A model generated the notes under the pieces. That model was not told the origin of the DNA. It saw only the letters and a list, made by a program, of their open reading frames with translations, and made no database searches. A stretch of 64,000 nucleotides of DNA from Pedobacter riviphilus (GTDB lineage Bacteria > Bacteroidota > Bacteroidia > Sphingobacteriales > Sphingobacteriaceae), in contig NZ_CP061171.1 in NCBI RefSeq assembly GCF_014692875.1, positions 3,844,001-3,908,000 on the forward strand, written 5' to 3'. A program made the position numbers and the translations under genes. Positions 16,626-25,800 of the stretch are shown piece after piece. Numbering within the stretch: position 1 is the stretch's first letter; each line of letters opens with the position of its first letter.

Positions 16626-16704
16626 ATATTTACAGCGTTTATATATCTGAGAGCGTTAATTTAGATGATGGGGATTCTGCAATAGTGGAATCCCCATTTC
16701 TTTT
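16626..16704 (+). ncRNA. Repeated RNA-like hairpin element, copy 4
   Basis: Shares the core AGCGTTTATATAT, GAGAGCGTTAATTTAGATGA and the ATGGGGATTC/GAATCCCCAT stem with copies 2 and 3, but its upstream sequence differs, so it is an older or independently placed copy. It lies 55 bp from the end of the convergent cytochrome gene. Confidence 0.5.
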
Positions 16705-16710
16705 ATAACA

Positions 16711-16741
16711 AAAAACGGCTGGCATTTCTACCAACCGTTTC
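16711..16741 (-). terminator. Terminator of the cytochrome c dehydrogenase gene
   Basis: On the minus strand AAACGGTTGG pairs with CCAGCCGTTT across a short loop and is followed by a T-run. It begins 18 bp after the gene's stop. Confidence 0.6.
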
Positions 16742-16758
16742 CTAACAATTAAACTAAC

Positions 16759-18729
16759 TTATTTATTTAAGGAATTTATCCAGCCTGCAATTTTTAAAGC
16801 CTCTGCTTTGGTTACCTGCGGCATTGGAGGCATTTCTGTTGAATAACCCGGCCAGTTTTGTGGTTGTGGGTTGTGGATCAATTGAAATATTTTCTCAGGC
16901 GAATACTTACGTTTCGCAATTTCTGCGAATGGCGGACCAATTTGTCTTTTGGTTTGATTATGACACGCCAGGCAAGTGTTTTTAGTTAACAATCCCTCAA
17001 CTTCTTTAAAGGAAGGTGCTTTAGCCGTAGCAGCAGGCTTAGCTGGAGTAGCCGTTCCTTTTGCTTCAGGCGCTTTTCCGGTTGTTGCCTTTGGAGCAAC
17101 TGTTTTCTTAGCAGGAGCATTTACTGGTGCCGCTGAGTTTTTGGTACTCACTTCACTGGCAGAAAGTTTATTTCCATCAGGAATTTGGTTCAAGGTATAA
17201 TAAGCTACCGGATGAACTAAAGAATAAAAGCCATCTTGAGATCTTAAACCATCTAATGTTAAGGTATGGATATAATATTGACGAAGGTTTTGTACAATAA
17301 TCCTGGCTTTTAATCCATCTGCCGAAACTTTAACCCCAGAGATTTTTAATTTCTCGGTGTTTACAGGAGGTGAACCATACACCGGGTGATATTTGTAAAT
17401 AAAACTTTCTGCATCATATGAAGCTAAATCTTCAGCCGATTTACGATCAACAGGCATGGTAAATTCTACTTCAAAACCATCAGGCATTGCCCTAACGGCT
17501 TTCATTTCGAAAGGGGTTTTATTGTTGTATACCAATCTTTCCAAACCTTCATTGGCATCACCTGCCGATCCCCAACCGCGGTTGGTTTCACCAACAAATA
17601 GCGAACCATCAGTACCCCACTCTAACCTTAATACCCCCGAACGGAAACCTTTACGGAAAAGGAAGGCAGCGCCTTGTTCCTCACCTTTCACTGTCTCCAT
17701 AAAAATCCTGGAAATGATACTCATTCCCTGATCGCCAACCAGAATCTGACCAGCAAATGGCCCAAATGTATTGGCAGGAATTTTAACAGGTTCTGCAGAA
17801 GAAATACCTAAGATACCATAAGGCAACCAAACTGATGGCAAACGTAGTTCAGGGAATACTTTCTTCATTTCAAATAAGGTTTTAAACGTTTCGTTTACCC
17901 TATTTTCTGGTTTAATGTACCTTCCTTGTTCGTTTTTGGTTCTGCGCTCGTCTATTTGCGAGTAAAAGAAATCTGATTGCAGCTTAACTGGAGAGTTTGG
18001 CAGGTTAGTCCAACGTAAACTGGCTGGATGCCCCATAAAATCACCTTTATTTACTTTCCATAAACCACCTGAGCCTACCCAGTCGCCTTGGTTTTCGGTA
18101 TAATAAAACTGACCATCGATACTACCAATACCTGCTGGCGAACGGAAGCCCGCAGCATAAGGGCTCATTTTACCATCTTCGGTAATGTTCATGGCCCAAC
18201 CACGCATCGGTACACGACTTTCTGCGCGCCACCATTCTTCGTCACCAAAAGCCACATTTGCGGTAACCATAAAAGTACCATCAGGCATTAACTTCGGACC
18301 AAAACTATATTCGTGGTAGTGACCGCTTAAAGGCCATGCATAAATGGTTTCGTACACATCGGCTTTGCCATCCTGATCTTTATCGATCAATTTGGTCAAC
18401 TCGCCACGCTGCGCTACATAAATTGCACCATTTTTATAAGCAATGCCCAAAATTTCGTGCAAACCATAGGCAAACCTACGCCAGTAAGGCTTGGCGCTTG
18501 TAGGGTTTTCTACAATGTACACTTCTCCTCTACGGGTAGAAATTCCTAAATCGCCATTTGGTAGGGTAACCAGGCCACCCACTTCTAATATGGGACCTTC
18601 GGGTACGCGTACTTTATTTATCTTGAAAAAATCTTCTTCTTTCGGTGTTTCTTGTGCAAAAACTGTAGTAAAGCTAAAACTTAATGCCAGTATTGCTAAT
18701 TTTTTAAATGTATTTCTCATTACTTTCAC
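16759..18729 (-). CDS. Secreted sugar-dehydrogenase-like beta-propeller with C-terminal cytochrome c
   Basis: A 656-residue exported protein (signal peptide ending near TVFAQ). Residues about 35-400 form a beta-propeller of the glucose/sorbosone dehydrogenase type, with LPNGDLGISTRRGEVYIVEN, AAGFRSPAGIGSIDGQFYYT and SLFVGETNRGWGS blade motifs. An Ala/Pro/Lys-rich linker (about 520-575) leads to a small cytochrome c domain with the haem site CLACH at 586-590 and a methionine-rich STEMPPMP segment as axial ligand. It probably oxidises a substrate in the periplasm and passes electrons to haem. It starts 2 bp after the DUF1080 gene ends, so the two are one operon; this pairing suggests glycoside oxidation followed by cleavage, which is inference. 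Confidence 0.8.
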   Translation of the reverse strand: MKVMRNTFKKLAILALSFSFTTVFAQETPKEEDFFKINKVRVPEGPILEVGGLVTLPNGDLGISTRRGEVYIVENPTSAKPYWRRFAYGLHEILGIAYKNGAIYVAQRGELTKLIDKDQDGKADVYETIYAWPLSGHYHEYSFGPKLMPDGTFMVTANVAFGDEEWWRAESRVPMRGWAMNITEDGKMSPYAAGFRSPAGIGSIDGQFYYTENQGDWVGSGGLWKVNKGDFMGHPASLRWTNLPNSPVKLQSDFFYSQIDERRTKNEQGRYIKPENRVNETFKTLFEMKKVFPELRLPSVWLPYGILGISSAEPVKIPANTFGPFAGQILVGDQGMSIISRIFMETVKGEEQGAAFLFRKGFRSGVLRLEWGTDGSLFVGETNRGWGSAGDANEGLERLVYNNKTPFEMKAVRAMPDGFEVEFTMPVDRKSAEDLASYDAESFIYKYHPVYGSPPVNTEKLKISGVKVSADGLKARIIVQNLRQYYIHTLTLDGLRSQDGFYSLVHPVAYYTLNQIPDGNKLSASEVSTKNSAAPVNAPAKKTVAPKATTGKAPEAKGTATPAKPAATAKAPSFKEVEGLLTKNTCLACHNQTKRQIGPPFAEIAKRKYSPEKIFQLIHNPQPQNWPGYSTEMPPMPQVTKAEALKIAGWINSLNK

Positions 18730-18731
18730 AA

Positions 18732-20135
18732 TTAAAACAAAATGGTATAATTCAACTTACTTCCAATGGCTGCGATCATTTCCCATTTACCATCAACATT
18801 TCTAATAATTGGTTTTGCAGTACTTTCACCAAGCTGTATGTAATACGCTTTATCATCAATTAAGTACAAACCTTTGCCAGCTTCTTCAATATTTGAAGCA
18901 GTAGCCAAAAGGAAATACAAATCTTTTGATGGTTTATCAACAGTAATTTCTCTCGTTAAACCTTGTCCATTTTCCATCACCTTAACGGCATCGGTAACAT
19001 TTGTTCCATTAATGATATACTTAAACTCTGGGCGGTCTTGTTTATCCATTACGTAACCTTTGGTTCTGAAACCAGTACCAGCCGTGTCTGCAATCCACTT
19101 AGCCTGATCATTTGCTAACTTTGATATAGCCAAAATAGGTTTTTTGGTGAAACGGGTAACACTGCCCAAAGCACGCGAGGTACCATTTCCGCGGCCATCC
19201 CACATTGGTGTAGCATCGATGAAATCACCATGCCATCCCTGTAATAATGTACCATTATCTAAGTCATAACTATAAGCAGTTTTTTCTGGTCCACCTACAG
19301 AAATGGCGTGTACCGAACGTACTCTTGGCGCAACATCAACAAAACTTCTGATCATGTTGTTGCTTGCTGCTTCAATGTATATTGGATCTGCCCCGCCGTT
19401 TTGGTTTGGTTTTGGAATTTCCGATAATTCGTTAATCTGGATATTTCTGAACGCTACCGAACCATGATCGCCCTGTAAGCGTAAAGGTCCTTTTGCTTTT
19501 TCAGCGCTTGCAGCCCCTCTGGTTGCACCGAATAATTCGACATTTTCATGGATCAGAACGCCGTTTAGTTCTGCACTGATGATTTTAGCATTTTGGGTTT
19601 TCTTTCCTGATGCATCAAATTTTGGTGCCTGGAATATAATTTTAATATGCTGCCATAAACCTGGCGCCTTGCTTGCGTTCTGACGGGGTGCAACACCTCC
19701 AAACCCTTTTTCTGCTTCAGGTTTGCTATCGTCCCAGCGCTGGTAAATACCACCGTTGTTTGACGAACTAGCGTTTTTAAGTCCCCACGCATCGTCAATC
19801 TGGATTTCATAATTACCCTGAAGATAAATACCAGAATTTGTTCCTTTTGCAGTTAAATAATCTAATTCTATCGCTACATCACCGTATTCATTTATAGTGT
19901 ATAAATCGGAACCGGCTTTTTTTGCTGTAGATTGGTTAACCAATATCCCTTCGCCTTTAACTGTTTTTAAAACATTTTCGGCGTTTAGGTCGGCCGCTAC
20001 ATTTTGTGCCAGCGACCATGAATTTGAAGGGTTTTTAAAGGCTGAAAGATCTTTGAGATCGATACGCTGGCCAAATGCCAACAGGGTTCCGCAAAGCCAT
20101 AAAATGGCTGTAAAACCCGTCTTTGAGATGTTCAT
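18732..20135 (-). CDS. DUF1080 (3-keto-disaccharide hydrolase-like) secreted protein
   Basis: A 467-residue protein with a signal peptide (ending near LAFGQ) and a concanavalin-like DUF1080 domain at about residues 55-235, recognised by GVLVNQSTAK, GDVAIELDYLTAKGTNSGIYLQ (split over two strands), GLWQHIKIIFQAPKFD and LRLQGDHGSVAFRNIQI. The C-terminal about 220 residues form a separate region not recognised as a family. Some DUF1080 proteins cleave 3-keto-glycosides, so the adjacent dehydrogenase would be a natural partner. A strong hairpin separates it from the GH92 gene upstream, and no LacI-type operator is seen in front, so its control may be separate from the mannosidase genes. Confidence 0.8.
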   Translation of the reverse strand: MNISKTGFTAILWLCGTLLAFGQRIDLKDLSAFKNPSNSWSLAQNVAADLNAENVLKTVKGEGILVNQSTAKKAGSDLYTINEYGDVAIELDYLTAKGTNSGIYLQGNYEIQIDDAWGLKNASSSNNGGIYQRWDDSKPEAEKGFGGVAPRQNASKAPGLWQHIKIIFQAPKFDASGKKTQNAKIISAELNGVLIHENVELFGATRGAASAEKAKGPLRLQGDHGSVAFRNIQINELSEIPKPNQNGGADPIYIEAASNNMIRSFVDVAPRVRSVHAISVGGPEKTAYSYDLDNGTLLQGWHGDFIDATPMWDGRGNGTSRALGSVTRFTKKPILAISKLANDQAKWIADTAGTGFRTKGYVMDKQDRPEFKYIINGTNVTDAVKVMENGQGLTREITVDKPSKDLYFLLATASNIEEAGKGLYLIDDKAYYIQLGESTAKPIIRNVDGKWEMIAAIGSKLNYTILF

Positions 20136-20180
20136 ATATTTGATTTATTAGTTTTAGCTCAAAGCTAAATTTTGTTTAAA

Positions 20181-20211
20181 ATCCATCGGATAGTTGCTTT
20201 ATCCGATGGAT
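20181..20211 (-). terminator. Hairpin between GH92 and DUF1080 genes
   Basis: A perfect 12-bp inverted repeat ATCCATCGGATA (20181-20192) and TATCCGATGGAT (20200-20211) with a 7-base loop. On the minus strand it is followed by TTTTAAAC, so it is probably a terminator or attenuator for the upstream GH92 transcript. Confidence 0.6.
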
Positions 20212-20222
20212 AATTATCTTCT

Positions 20223-22510
20223 CTATTTTTCTGTTGATAATGAATAAGGGAAATCAGCAGGATTCGAACCCCTGGTTTTATTTGGCGTTGCTGTCATATT
20301 AAAATTTAACACCGCGCCTTTTTGTATACCACTGTGGCTGATCCAGTTTTTGGAATATGGTTTACCGTTCATCTGTAATGATTGAACATAACGGTTATTG
20401 TCGCTATTGGCCGCCGCATTAATCACCACAGTTTTACCATTTTCTAAAGTAATGGTTACCTTTTTAAACAAAGGAGCACCTAAAACATACTGATCAACTG
20501 CTGGTGTTACCGGGTAGAAGCCCATTGCCGAGAAAACGTACCAGGCAGAAGTTTGCCCGTTATCCTCATCACCACAATATCCATCTGGAGTAGCTTTATA
20601 CATCCTGTTCATGGTTTCTCTCACCCAATATTGCGTTTTATAAGGGGCACCGCCGTAATTATACAGGTAAATCATGTGTTGTATAGGTTGGTTACCATGC
20701 GCATACTGGCCCATGTTGGCAATCTGCATTTCGCGGATTTCGTGGATTACACCACCGTAAGCACTCTCATCAAATACCGGAGGCATAGAGAAAACCGAAT
20801 CCAATTTGGTTACAAATTTACTGTGGCCACCATTAATTTGGCTAAACCATCAACATCCTGGAAAACCGACCAGGTATAATGCCAGCTGTTGCCTTCGGTA
20901 AATGCACCGCCCCATTTAAATGGGCTGAACGGGCTTTGGAAAGTTCCATCCTGATTTTTTCCACGCATTAAGCCAGAAGCCGGATCGAAAAGATTCTTGT
21001 AGTTCATGGCTCTTTTCTTATAGATATCAATCTCTGATGCTGGTTTACCTAAAGCTCTACCCAACTGGTAAATGGTAAAATCATCATAAGCATACTCTAA
21101 TGTTTTAGCAGCATTTTCGTTCTTTTTCACATCGAAAGGCACATAACCCAATTCGTTGTAATATTTAACACCATCGCGGCCAACTGCCTCCATCGGGCCT
21201 TCGTTGTTGGCGCCATGTTTTACCGCCTGCCATAAGGTTTCGATATCATAACCACGCATCCCCTTAATATAGGCATCAGAAACTACCGAGGCAGAGTTGT
21301 TACCCACCATAATGTTGGCATAACCCGGGCTGCTCCACTCAGGCAACCAACCACCTTCTTTGTAATCGTTGATTAAACCTTGCTGCATTTCTTTGTTGAT
21401 AGAAGGATAAACCAGGTTTAAGAAAGGATATAATGCCCTAAACGTATCCCAGAAACCTGTACCAGCGAACATATATCCTGGTAAAACCTGTCCGTTGTAA
21501 GGACTCCAGTGCACAATCTGGTTTTGTGCATCAACTTCGTATAATTTGTTCGGGAAAAATAAAGTGCGGTACATTGCAGAATAAAATGTACGGGTTTGAT
21601 CGATAGTACCACCTTCAACCGAAATTTTGCTTAAAGTTTTGTTCCAGGTTGCTCTACCTTTTGCTTTGGTTGCATCGAAGCCATCGTTAGCCAATTCTCT
21701 TTTTAGGTTTAAATCGGCCTGCTCAAAACTGATAAATGAAGAGGCCACTTTTGCAGTTACCTGCTCGCCTTTTTGTGTAGCGAAACCAATAACGGCACCA
21801 GCATGATCTACAGTTAATTCTAAATCTTTATCGTTAAGCTTTTTATCATCCCAGGTTTTAGCCAATTTGAAATCTTTGTTGAAATAGATTACAAAGTAAT
21901 TTTTGAAATTTTTAGGCAGTGGGCCACGGGCATATTTAGTAGTATAACCTATAATTTTTCTTTCTGCTGGTATAATTTTAATGTAGGAGCCTTTATTCTG
22001 TGCATCTACTACCACATAAGCACTATCCGTTTTAGGGAAGGTAAACCTGAATTGGGCAGCACGTTCAGTTGGGGTGATTTCGGTGGTTACATCTGCATCT
22101 GCTAAATAAACACTGTAATAATATGGTTTAGAAACCTCCGCTTTATGGCTGAACCAACTTGCGCGGTCATCATCTGTGAATCTTAATTTACCCGTAACAG
22201 GCATAATGGAAAAAGCGCCGTAATCGTTCATCCAGGGCGAAGGTTGATGTGTTTGTTTAAAACCACGGATTTTGTCGGCATCGTAAACATAAGCCCATCC
22301 ATCGCCGTTTTTTCCCGTTTGTGGTGTCCACATGTTCATTCCCCAAGGCAAACCAATTGCCGGGTAGGTGTTTCCGTTAGATAATGATGGTTTGGATGCT
22401 GTCCCCATTAAAGGGTTTATCCAATCTACCGGATCTGTAATTTTGCCTATTGTTTGTGCGAAGCTGGTTGACACCGCAACACTCAATAAGGCGATAAATA
22501 ATCTTTTCAT
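20223..22510 (-). pseudogene. GH92 alpha-mannosidase, frameshifted
   Basis: A GH92 family calcium-dependent exo-alpha-mannosidase split in two frames. The N-terminal 566 residues (20810-22510) hold a signal peptide, the N-domain (PLMGTASKPSLSNGNTYPA), FAGTGFWDTFRALYP and AYDDFTIYQLGRALGKP; the second frame (20223-20804) has the catalytic HGNQPIQHMIYLYNY and YCGDEDNGQTSAWYVFSAMG motifs. The frames join if one G is added at about 20830, changing LMVATVNL into the expected LMGGHSKF. The corrected length of about 763 residues equals that of the intact paralogue at 25801. It probably releases mannose from alpha-mannans or N-glycans in the periplasm. Gene order places it after the metallopeptidase gene in one operon. 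Confidence 0.85.
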
Positions 22511-22550
22511 TTGTTTGTGTTTGTGTTTTTTATATGCTTGTACTTATTTT

Positions 22551-23223
22551 TTAAACTTCCGAATTTTTAACGTAATCTGCCCAAAGTGCATCTAAATCTT
22601 TACCTGTTAATTTTACCCAGATATCTTTGGTATAAGTGTGATCTCTTAAAGAAGCATCAACGGTTTTGATTATACCTGGTTTTACACTTTTCTCCATCCA
22701 GGCGAAAAAACCTGCGGTAATGCGGTAGCTGTTTTTTATAACTGTGATCTGGTTTTAAAGCAGGAAGCGACCATTTGGCACTAGCATTATCTACACCAAA
22801 TTTATAACGGGCATAATCTGCAATCCCCTCTGTTAACCAACCCGGGCCAACGCTTCGGCCATAGTCTTGCACAATATGCATCACCTCATGGGTTACGACA
22901 TCAATGTCTTCAGGATGTTTTGTCATCCAGATCGAACTGAAAGTTACTTTACCATCAGCAGTTGCTGCCACACCTTTGTATGCCGTATCTACAAAAAATT
23001 TCACTTCTTTTATGGTGACTGGATTATACGCTTTGGCCAGTTTTGGATAAACTTCGAAAAAAGTTTTGATTAACCGTTTCTTCAATTGCGGATCAAGTTC
23101 TGCGAAATTGCTTTCGAAAGATAAAGTGTAACCACTCTTTTTAATAATTTCCTGTGCTTTTAGCTGTGCAGAAAAAGCCGAGATCAGCACTGCACAAATC
23201 GAAATGGTGAATATTTTTTTCAT
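22551..23223 (-). pseudogene. Basic secretory protein family metallopeptidase, frameshifted
   Basis: A signal peptide (ending near FSAQLKAQ) is followed by a basic-secretory-protein domain with the zinc motif HEVMH inside VVTHEVMHIVQ and the downstream GPGWLTEGIADYARYKFG. After ALKPDHSYK the frame shifts: the run at 22732-22737 has six T residues on the + strand, and five would restore NSYRITAGFFAWMEKSVKPG and continue to a stop at 22551, matching the longer paralogue at 23402. The C-terminal cap is therefore probably intact in the organism. The family is thought to be secreted peptidases. It is the first gene of the operon with the GH92 gene, and a palindromic operator lies 59 bp before its start. 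Confidence 0.8.
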
Positions 23224-23281
23224 TAATCAGTGATTTATGGCTTTGGTTAGGGTATTTGGTTCTGCAAAATAAATATAATAT

Positions 23282-23295
23282 GTAAAACGTTTTAC
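23282..23295. promoter_or_regulatory. LacI-type operator GTAAAACGTTTTAC
   Basis: A perfect 14-bp palindrome 59 bp before the metallopeptidase-GH92 operon. The central CG and AAACGTTT core are typical of LacI-family operators, and the same sequence recurs near the other genes of the locus. Confidence 0.7.
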
Positions 23296-23401
23296 TAAAT
23301 GATCAAAAATTTTACTTTATAGATGAATTATTTTATACAAAATGCATTAGAAAAGTTAAGTTTGCCTGGCCACAAGCCTATAAAACTTAACTTCTCTATA
23401 A

Positions 23402-24385
23402 CTATTTTTTACTGCTATAAGTAAGACTTACTTTTTGGGGTTCTTTACCGTAATCTTCCCAAAGCTGATCGACAGTTTTACCAGTTAAAGCTGCCCATGA
23501 TTGTTCGGTATACTGATGTGCCCTTAACTGTTGGTCTAAAGTAGCAATTAAACCCGGTTTTACATTTTGTTCTAACCAGGCAAAAAAACGCGCTGTAATG
23601 CGGTAGCTATTTTTATAACTCTGCTTCTCGTTATACGCTGGCAAACTCCATTTCGACCCCACATTATCAACACCATATTTATAGCGTATATAATCGGCTA
23701 TGCCTTCGGTTAGCCAAACCGGGCCAGCACTATAGCCATATCCCTGCACAATATGCATGGTTTCGTGCGTTACCACATCTATATCAGTTGGGTGTGCTTT
23801 CATATAACCTGCACTAAACAAAATTCTATTTCCACTTGCTTCTGCAACCGCTTTATAGGCTGTATCTACCACAAATAGCACCTCGTGTGTAGATTGATTG
23901 TTAAATGTTTTAACCAAAGTTGGATAGATTTCGAAATAAGTAGCGATTAACTTCTTTCTTACCGTTGGATCTAAATCCGGGTCTTTGCTGATGAAGGTTA
24001 ATTCATAACCTTTGTGCTTTTCTTTGCTGTAAGAAACCCAATTTTTTGAAAGTGCCGCGAACAGTTCTTTTTGTATTTTCTTTTGAGATTTATTTTTAAC
24101 CCATTGGCTGTTTACTTTAATTTCTCCGGCTTTGGCCTTAATTGTAGGGGTTTCGTCGGTTACCAAATCCAATACAACATTTCTTTTGGTACGATAACCA
24201 TCGGCCTGAGCAAAAAACGGATAAACTTCAAAAAACGCTGTTCTGAGTCTACCATCCAATGTTGCGTTGGCTATGCTATCCGCATCATTGATGGTAATTT
24301 TGTATTCTCTCTGCCCCCGGTTCTGAGCAAAAGCAGCAGCACCTAAAAACGAGACTAATGCAACGAGTAAAAATTTCTTTTTCAT
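23402..24385 (-). CDS. Basic secretory protein family metallopeptidase with duplicated domain
   Basis: The start is taken at ATG 24385, giving a signal peptide (ending near AAAFAQ) and 327 residues. The C-terminal half has the zinc motif HETMH in VVTHETMHIVQGYG, then GPVWLTEGIADYIRYKYG and the ITARFFAWLEQNVKPG segment. The N-terminal about 100 residues resemble the start of the same domain (YKITINDADSIA ... RTAFFEVYP against YELTFISKDPDL ... IATYFEIYP) but contain no HExxH, so it looks like a degenerate duplication. An operator-like palindrome lies about 120 bp upstream. It probably digests protein in the periplasm or outside, alongside mannosidases, which would suit mannoproteins as substrate. 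Confidence 0.8.
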   Translation of the reverse strand: MKKKFLLVALVSFLGAAAFAQNRGQREYKITINDADSIANATLDGRLRTAFFEVYPFFAQADGYRTKRNVVLDLVTDETPTIKAKAGEIKVNSQWVKNKSQKKIQKELFAALSKNWVSYSKEKHKGYELTFISKDPDLDPTVRKKLIATYFEIYPTLVKTFNNQSTHEVLFVVDTAYKAVAEASGNRILFSAGYMKAHPTDIDVVTHETMHIVQGYGYSAGPVWLTEGIADYIRYKYGVDNVGSKWSLPAYNEKQSYKNSYRITARFFAWLEQNVKPGLIATLDQQLRAHQYTEQSWAALTGKTVDQLWEDYGKEPQKVSLTYSSKK

Positions 24386-24504
24386 TTGGTTTGTTTGGTG
24401 TATGATAAAATGACAATTGGAGTTAACAAAAATCACTTCCCATAAAGCATCAGTTATAATGGCAAGTACTGTCGTGTTAAACTAAAATACAGCTTTAAAA
24501 CTAA

Positions 24505-24520
24505 ACTAAAACGTTTAAGT
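24505..24520. promoter_or_regulatory. LacI-type operator, imperfect (ACTAAAACGTTTAAGT)
   Basis: A near-palindrome with the same AAACGTTT core, about 120 bp before the metallopeptidase gene at 23402-24385. It differs from the perfect sites by one base pair in the arms. Confidence 0.55.
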
Positions 24521-24660
24521 AAACAATAATAAGCATATTACTACGTAAGCGAAAATTAAATTCATGTTTTTGCGATAGAAATTTTCATTAAACGCACAGC
24601 GTAGTGCCACAGTGGCCATTAGAAATAAAAATATTACAAAAAAAATTTGTAACCGGCAGG

Positions 24661-24749
24661 GCGTCTTTGCGAGGCACGAAGCAATCTTTGCACACTAGTA
24701 GTGATCGTTGTAAGATTGCCTCGAAAGCTGAAAAAGCCCGCCCGCAATG
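24661..24749 (+). repeat. MITE-like interspersed repeat, second copy
   Basis: Shares TTGCGAGGCACGAAGCAATC and TAGTAG.GATCGTTGTAAGATTGC with the element at 14151-14250 but in the opposite orientation. The ends can pair as a long imperfect hairpin. The rest of this 480-bp gap shows only the operator at 24505. Confidence 0.6.
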
Positions 24750-24862
24750 TATAACCTTCCGCAGTCAATAATCTGCAAAAAGACCATCTGTCATTTAGGT
24801 GATTTTTGTTGAATGTAATTTTCTAAATGACGATAATCGGGAAAGAAAGATAAAAACTAAAC

Positions 24863-25738
24863 TTAAGTAAGACTTAAATCGCAGCAGCTTGCAGCACCAA
24901 TTAACGCGGCATGTTCTTTTAGTTCTGAAATTTTGATTTCAGTATCTATTCCATTGCCTTTAAGTGCTGCAATTAATTCAGGTGCAAATGCGCTAAAAGA
25001 TTGCGCAATATTACCACCAACTATTACTGTGTCTATTTTGTGTTTCTTAATAATAGGGATCAGGAATTGCGCCAGGTTATAGCCAAATTCCATAAAAACC
25101 ATAGTCGCAAAATGATTAGTTTCTACTAATTCCACCAATTCTTTCACCCCATCTACCGTTTTGCCACTAAGTTGGTTAAAACGTTTTACGAACCAGCGCG
25201 TAGAAAGGTAATCTTCTGCAATTCCGTCTAAAAATTCTGAGTTCCAGAGGTCAGCATCAAAAGCTTTATCATTGAGACAAAGCGATGAGCCTAGTCCCGT
25301 ACCAAGCGTTAAGCCCAATACACTCACATTTCCTTTGGCAGCGCCGGCAAAAACCTCACCTTGTAAAAAACCCGCCGCATCGTTTATAAAGTGAATATGC
25401 TCCGCAGGGATATCCAATCTTTCAGACAATTCTTCTTTTACATTGATCTGGTAAAGAGATTTAAACTTATCCTGATCTTTAATTAATGAAATGCCCTCAC
25501 TATAATTAAAAGGACCTGGCATGGCAATTCCAACATTTCGGGCACCGTTTTTAATATTTTTAAAAGCCTTATTGATGATATCGCACCATGCCGATAAAAT
25601 CACTTCTTTACTCTCCTGCGAATTCACAGGGCTACGTTTGATCGAATTCTTCACCAAAGTTCTTGTTTCCAAATCTACCAATGCGGCCGTAATATGCGAG
25701 CCGCCAATATCTACACCTAATGCAACAGGCTTTTCCAT
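24863..25738 (-). CDS. ROK family sugar kinase
   Basis: A 291-residue ROK protein: the ATP-binding loop GVDIGGSHITAALVD (about residues 8-22), IAMPGPFNY, the catalytic-region HFINDAAGFLQGE (about 116-128) with the aspartate base, and LGLTLGTGLGSSL. The zinc-binding cysteine cluster CxCGxxGC usual in many ROK repressors and glucokinases is absent, and no DNA-binding domain is present. It probably phosphorylates a hexose, most likely mannose or glucose, released by the upstream GH92 enzyme, with which it forms an operon (62-bp gap). A perfect TAAAACGTTTTA operator lies within its coding sequence at 25177. Confidence 0.85.
   Translation of the reverse strand: MEKPVALGVDIGGSHITAALVDLETRTLVKNSIKRSPVNSQESKEVILSAWCDIINKAFKNIKNGARNVGIAMPGPFNYSEGISLIKDQDKFKSLYQINVKEELSERLDIPAEHIHFINDAAGFLQGEVFAGAAKGNVSVLGLTLGTGLGSSLCLNDKAFDADLWNSEFLDGIAEDYLSTRWFVKRFNQLSGKTVDGVKELVELVETNHFATMVFMEFGYNLAQFLIPIIKKHKIDTVIVGGNIAQSFSAFAPELIAALKGNGIDTEIKISELKEHAALIGAASCCDLSLT
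25177..25188. promoter_or_regulatory. Intragenic LacI-type operator in the ROK gene
   Basis: A perfect TAAAACGTTTTA palindrome inside the ROK gene, encoding part of FVKRFNQL. Chance occurrence of this exact 12-mer in a window of this size is small, but the codons themselves are ordinary, so coincidence remains possible. Confidence 0.4.
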
Positions 25739-25800
25739 TCTATATATTTCTGTTATCTATTCTTTAATCTGAATTAATCGCCAAAAGTAGCAATTCAATT

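Noticed and set aside
17883..17895. TTTTAAACGTTTCG in the cytochrome gene as an operator
   Set aside because: The arms do not match the palindrome and it lies deep in coding sequence.
20259..20276. T-arm-like GGATTCGAACCCCTGG suggestive of a tRNA
   Set aside because: It lies inside the GH92 coding sequence (TRGSNPADFPYS) and no acceptor, D or anticodon arms fit around it.
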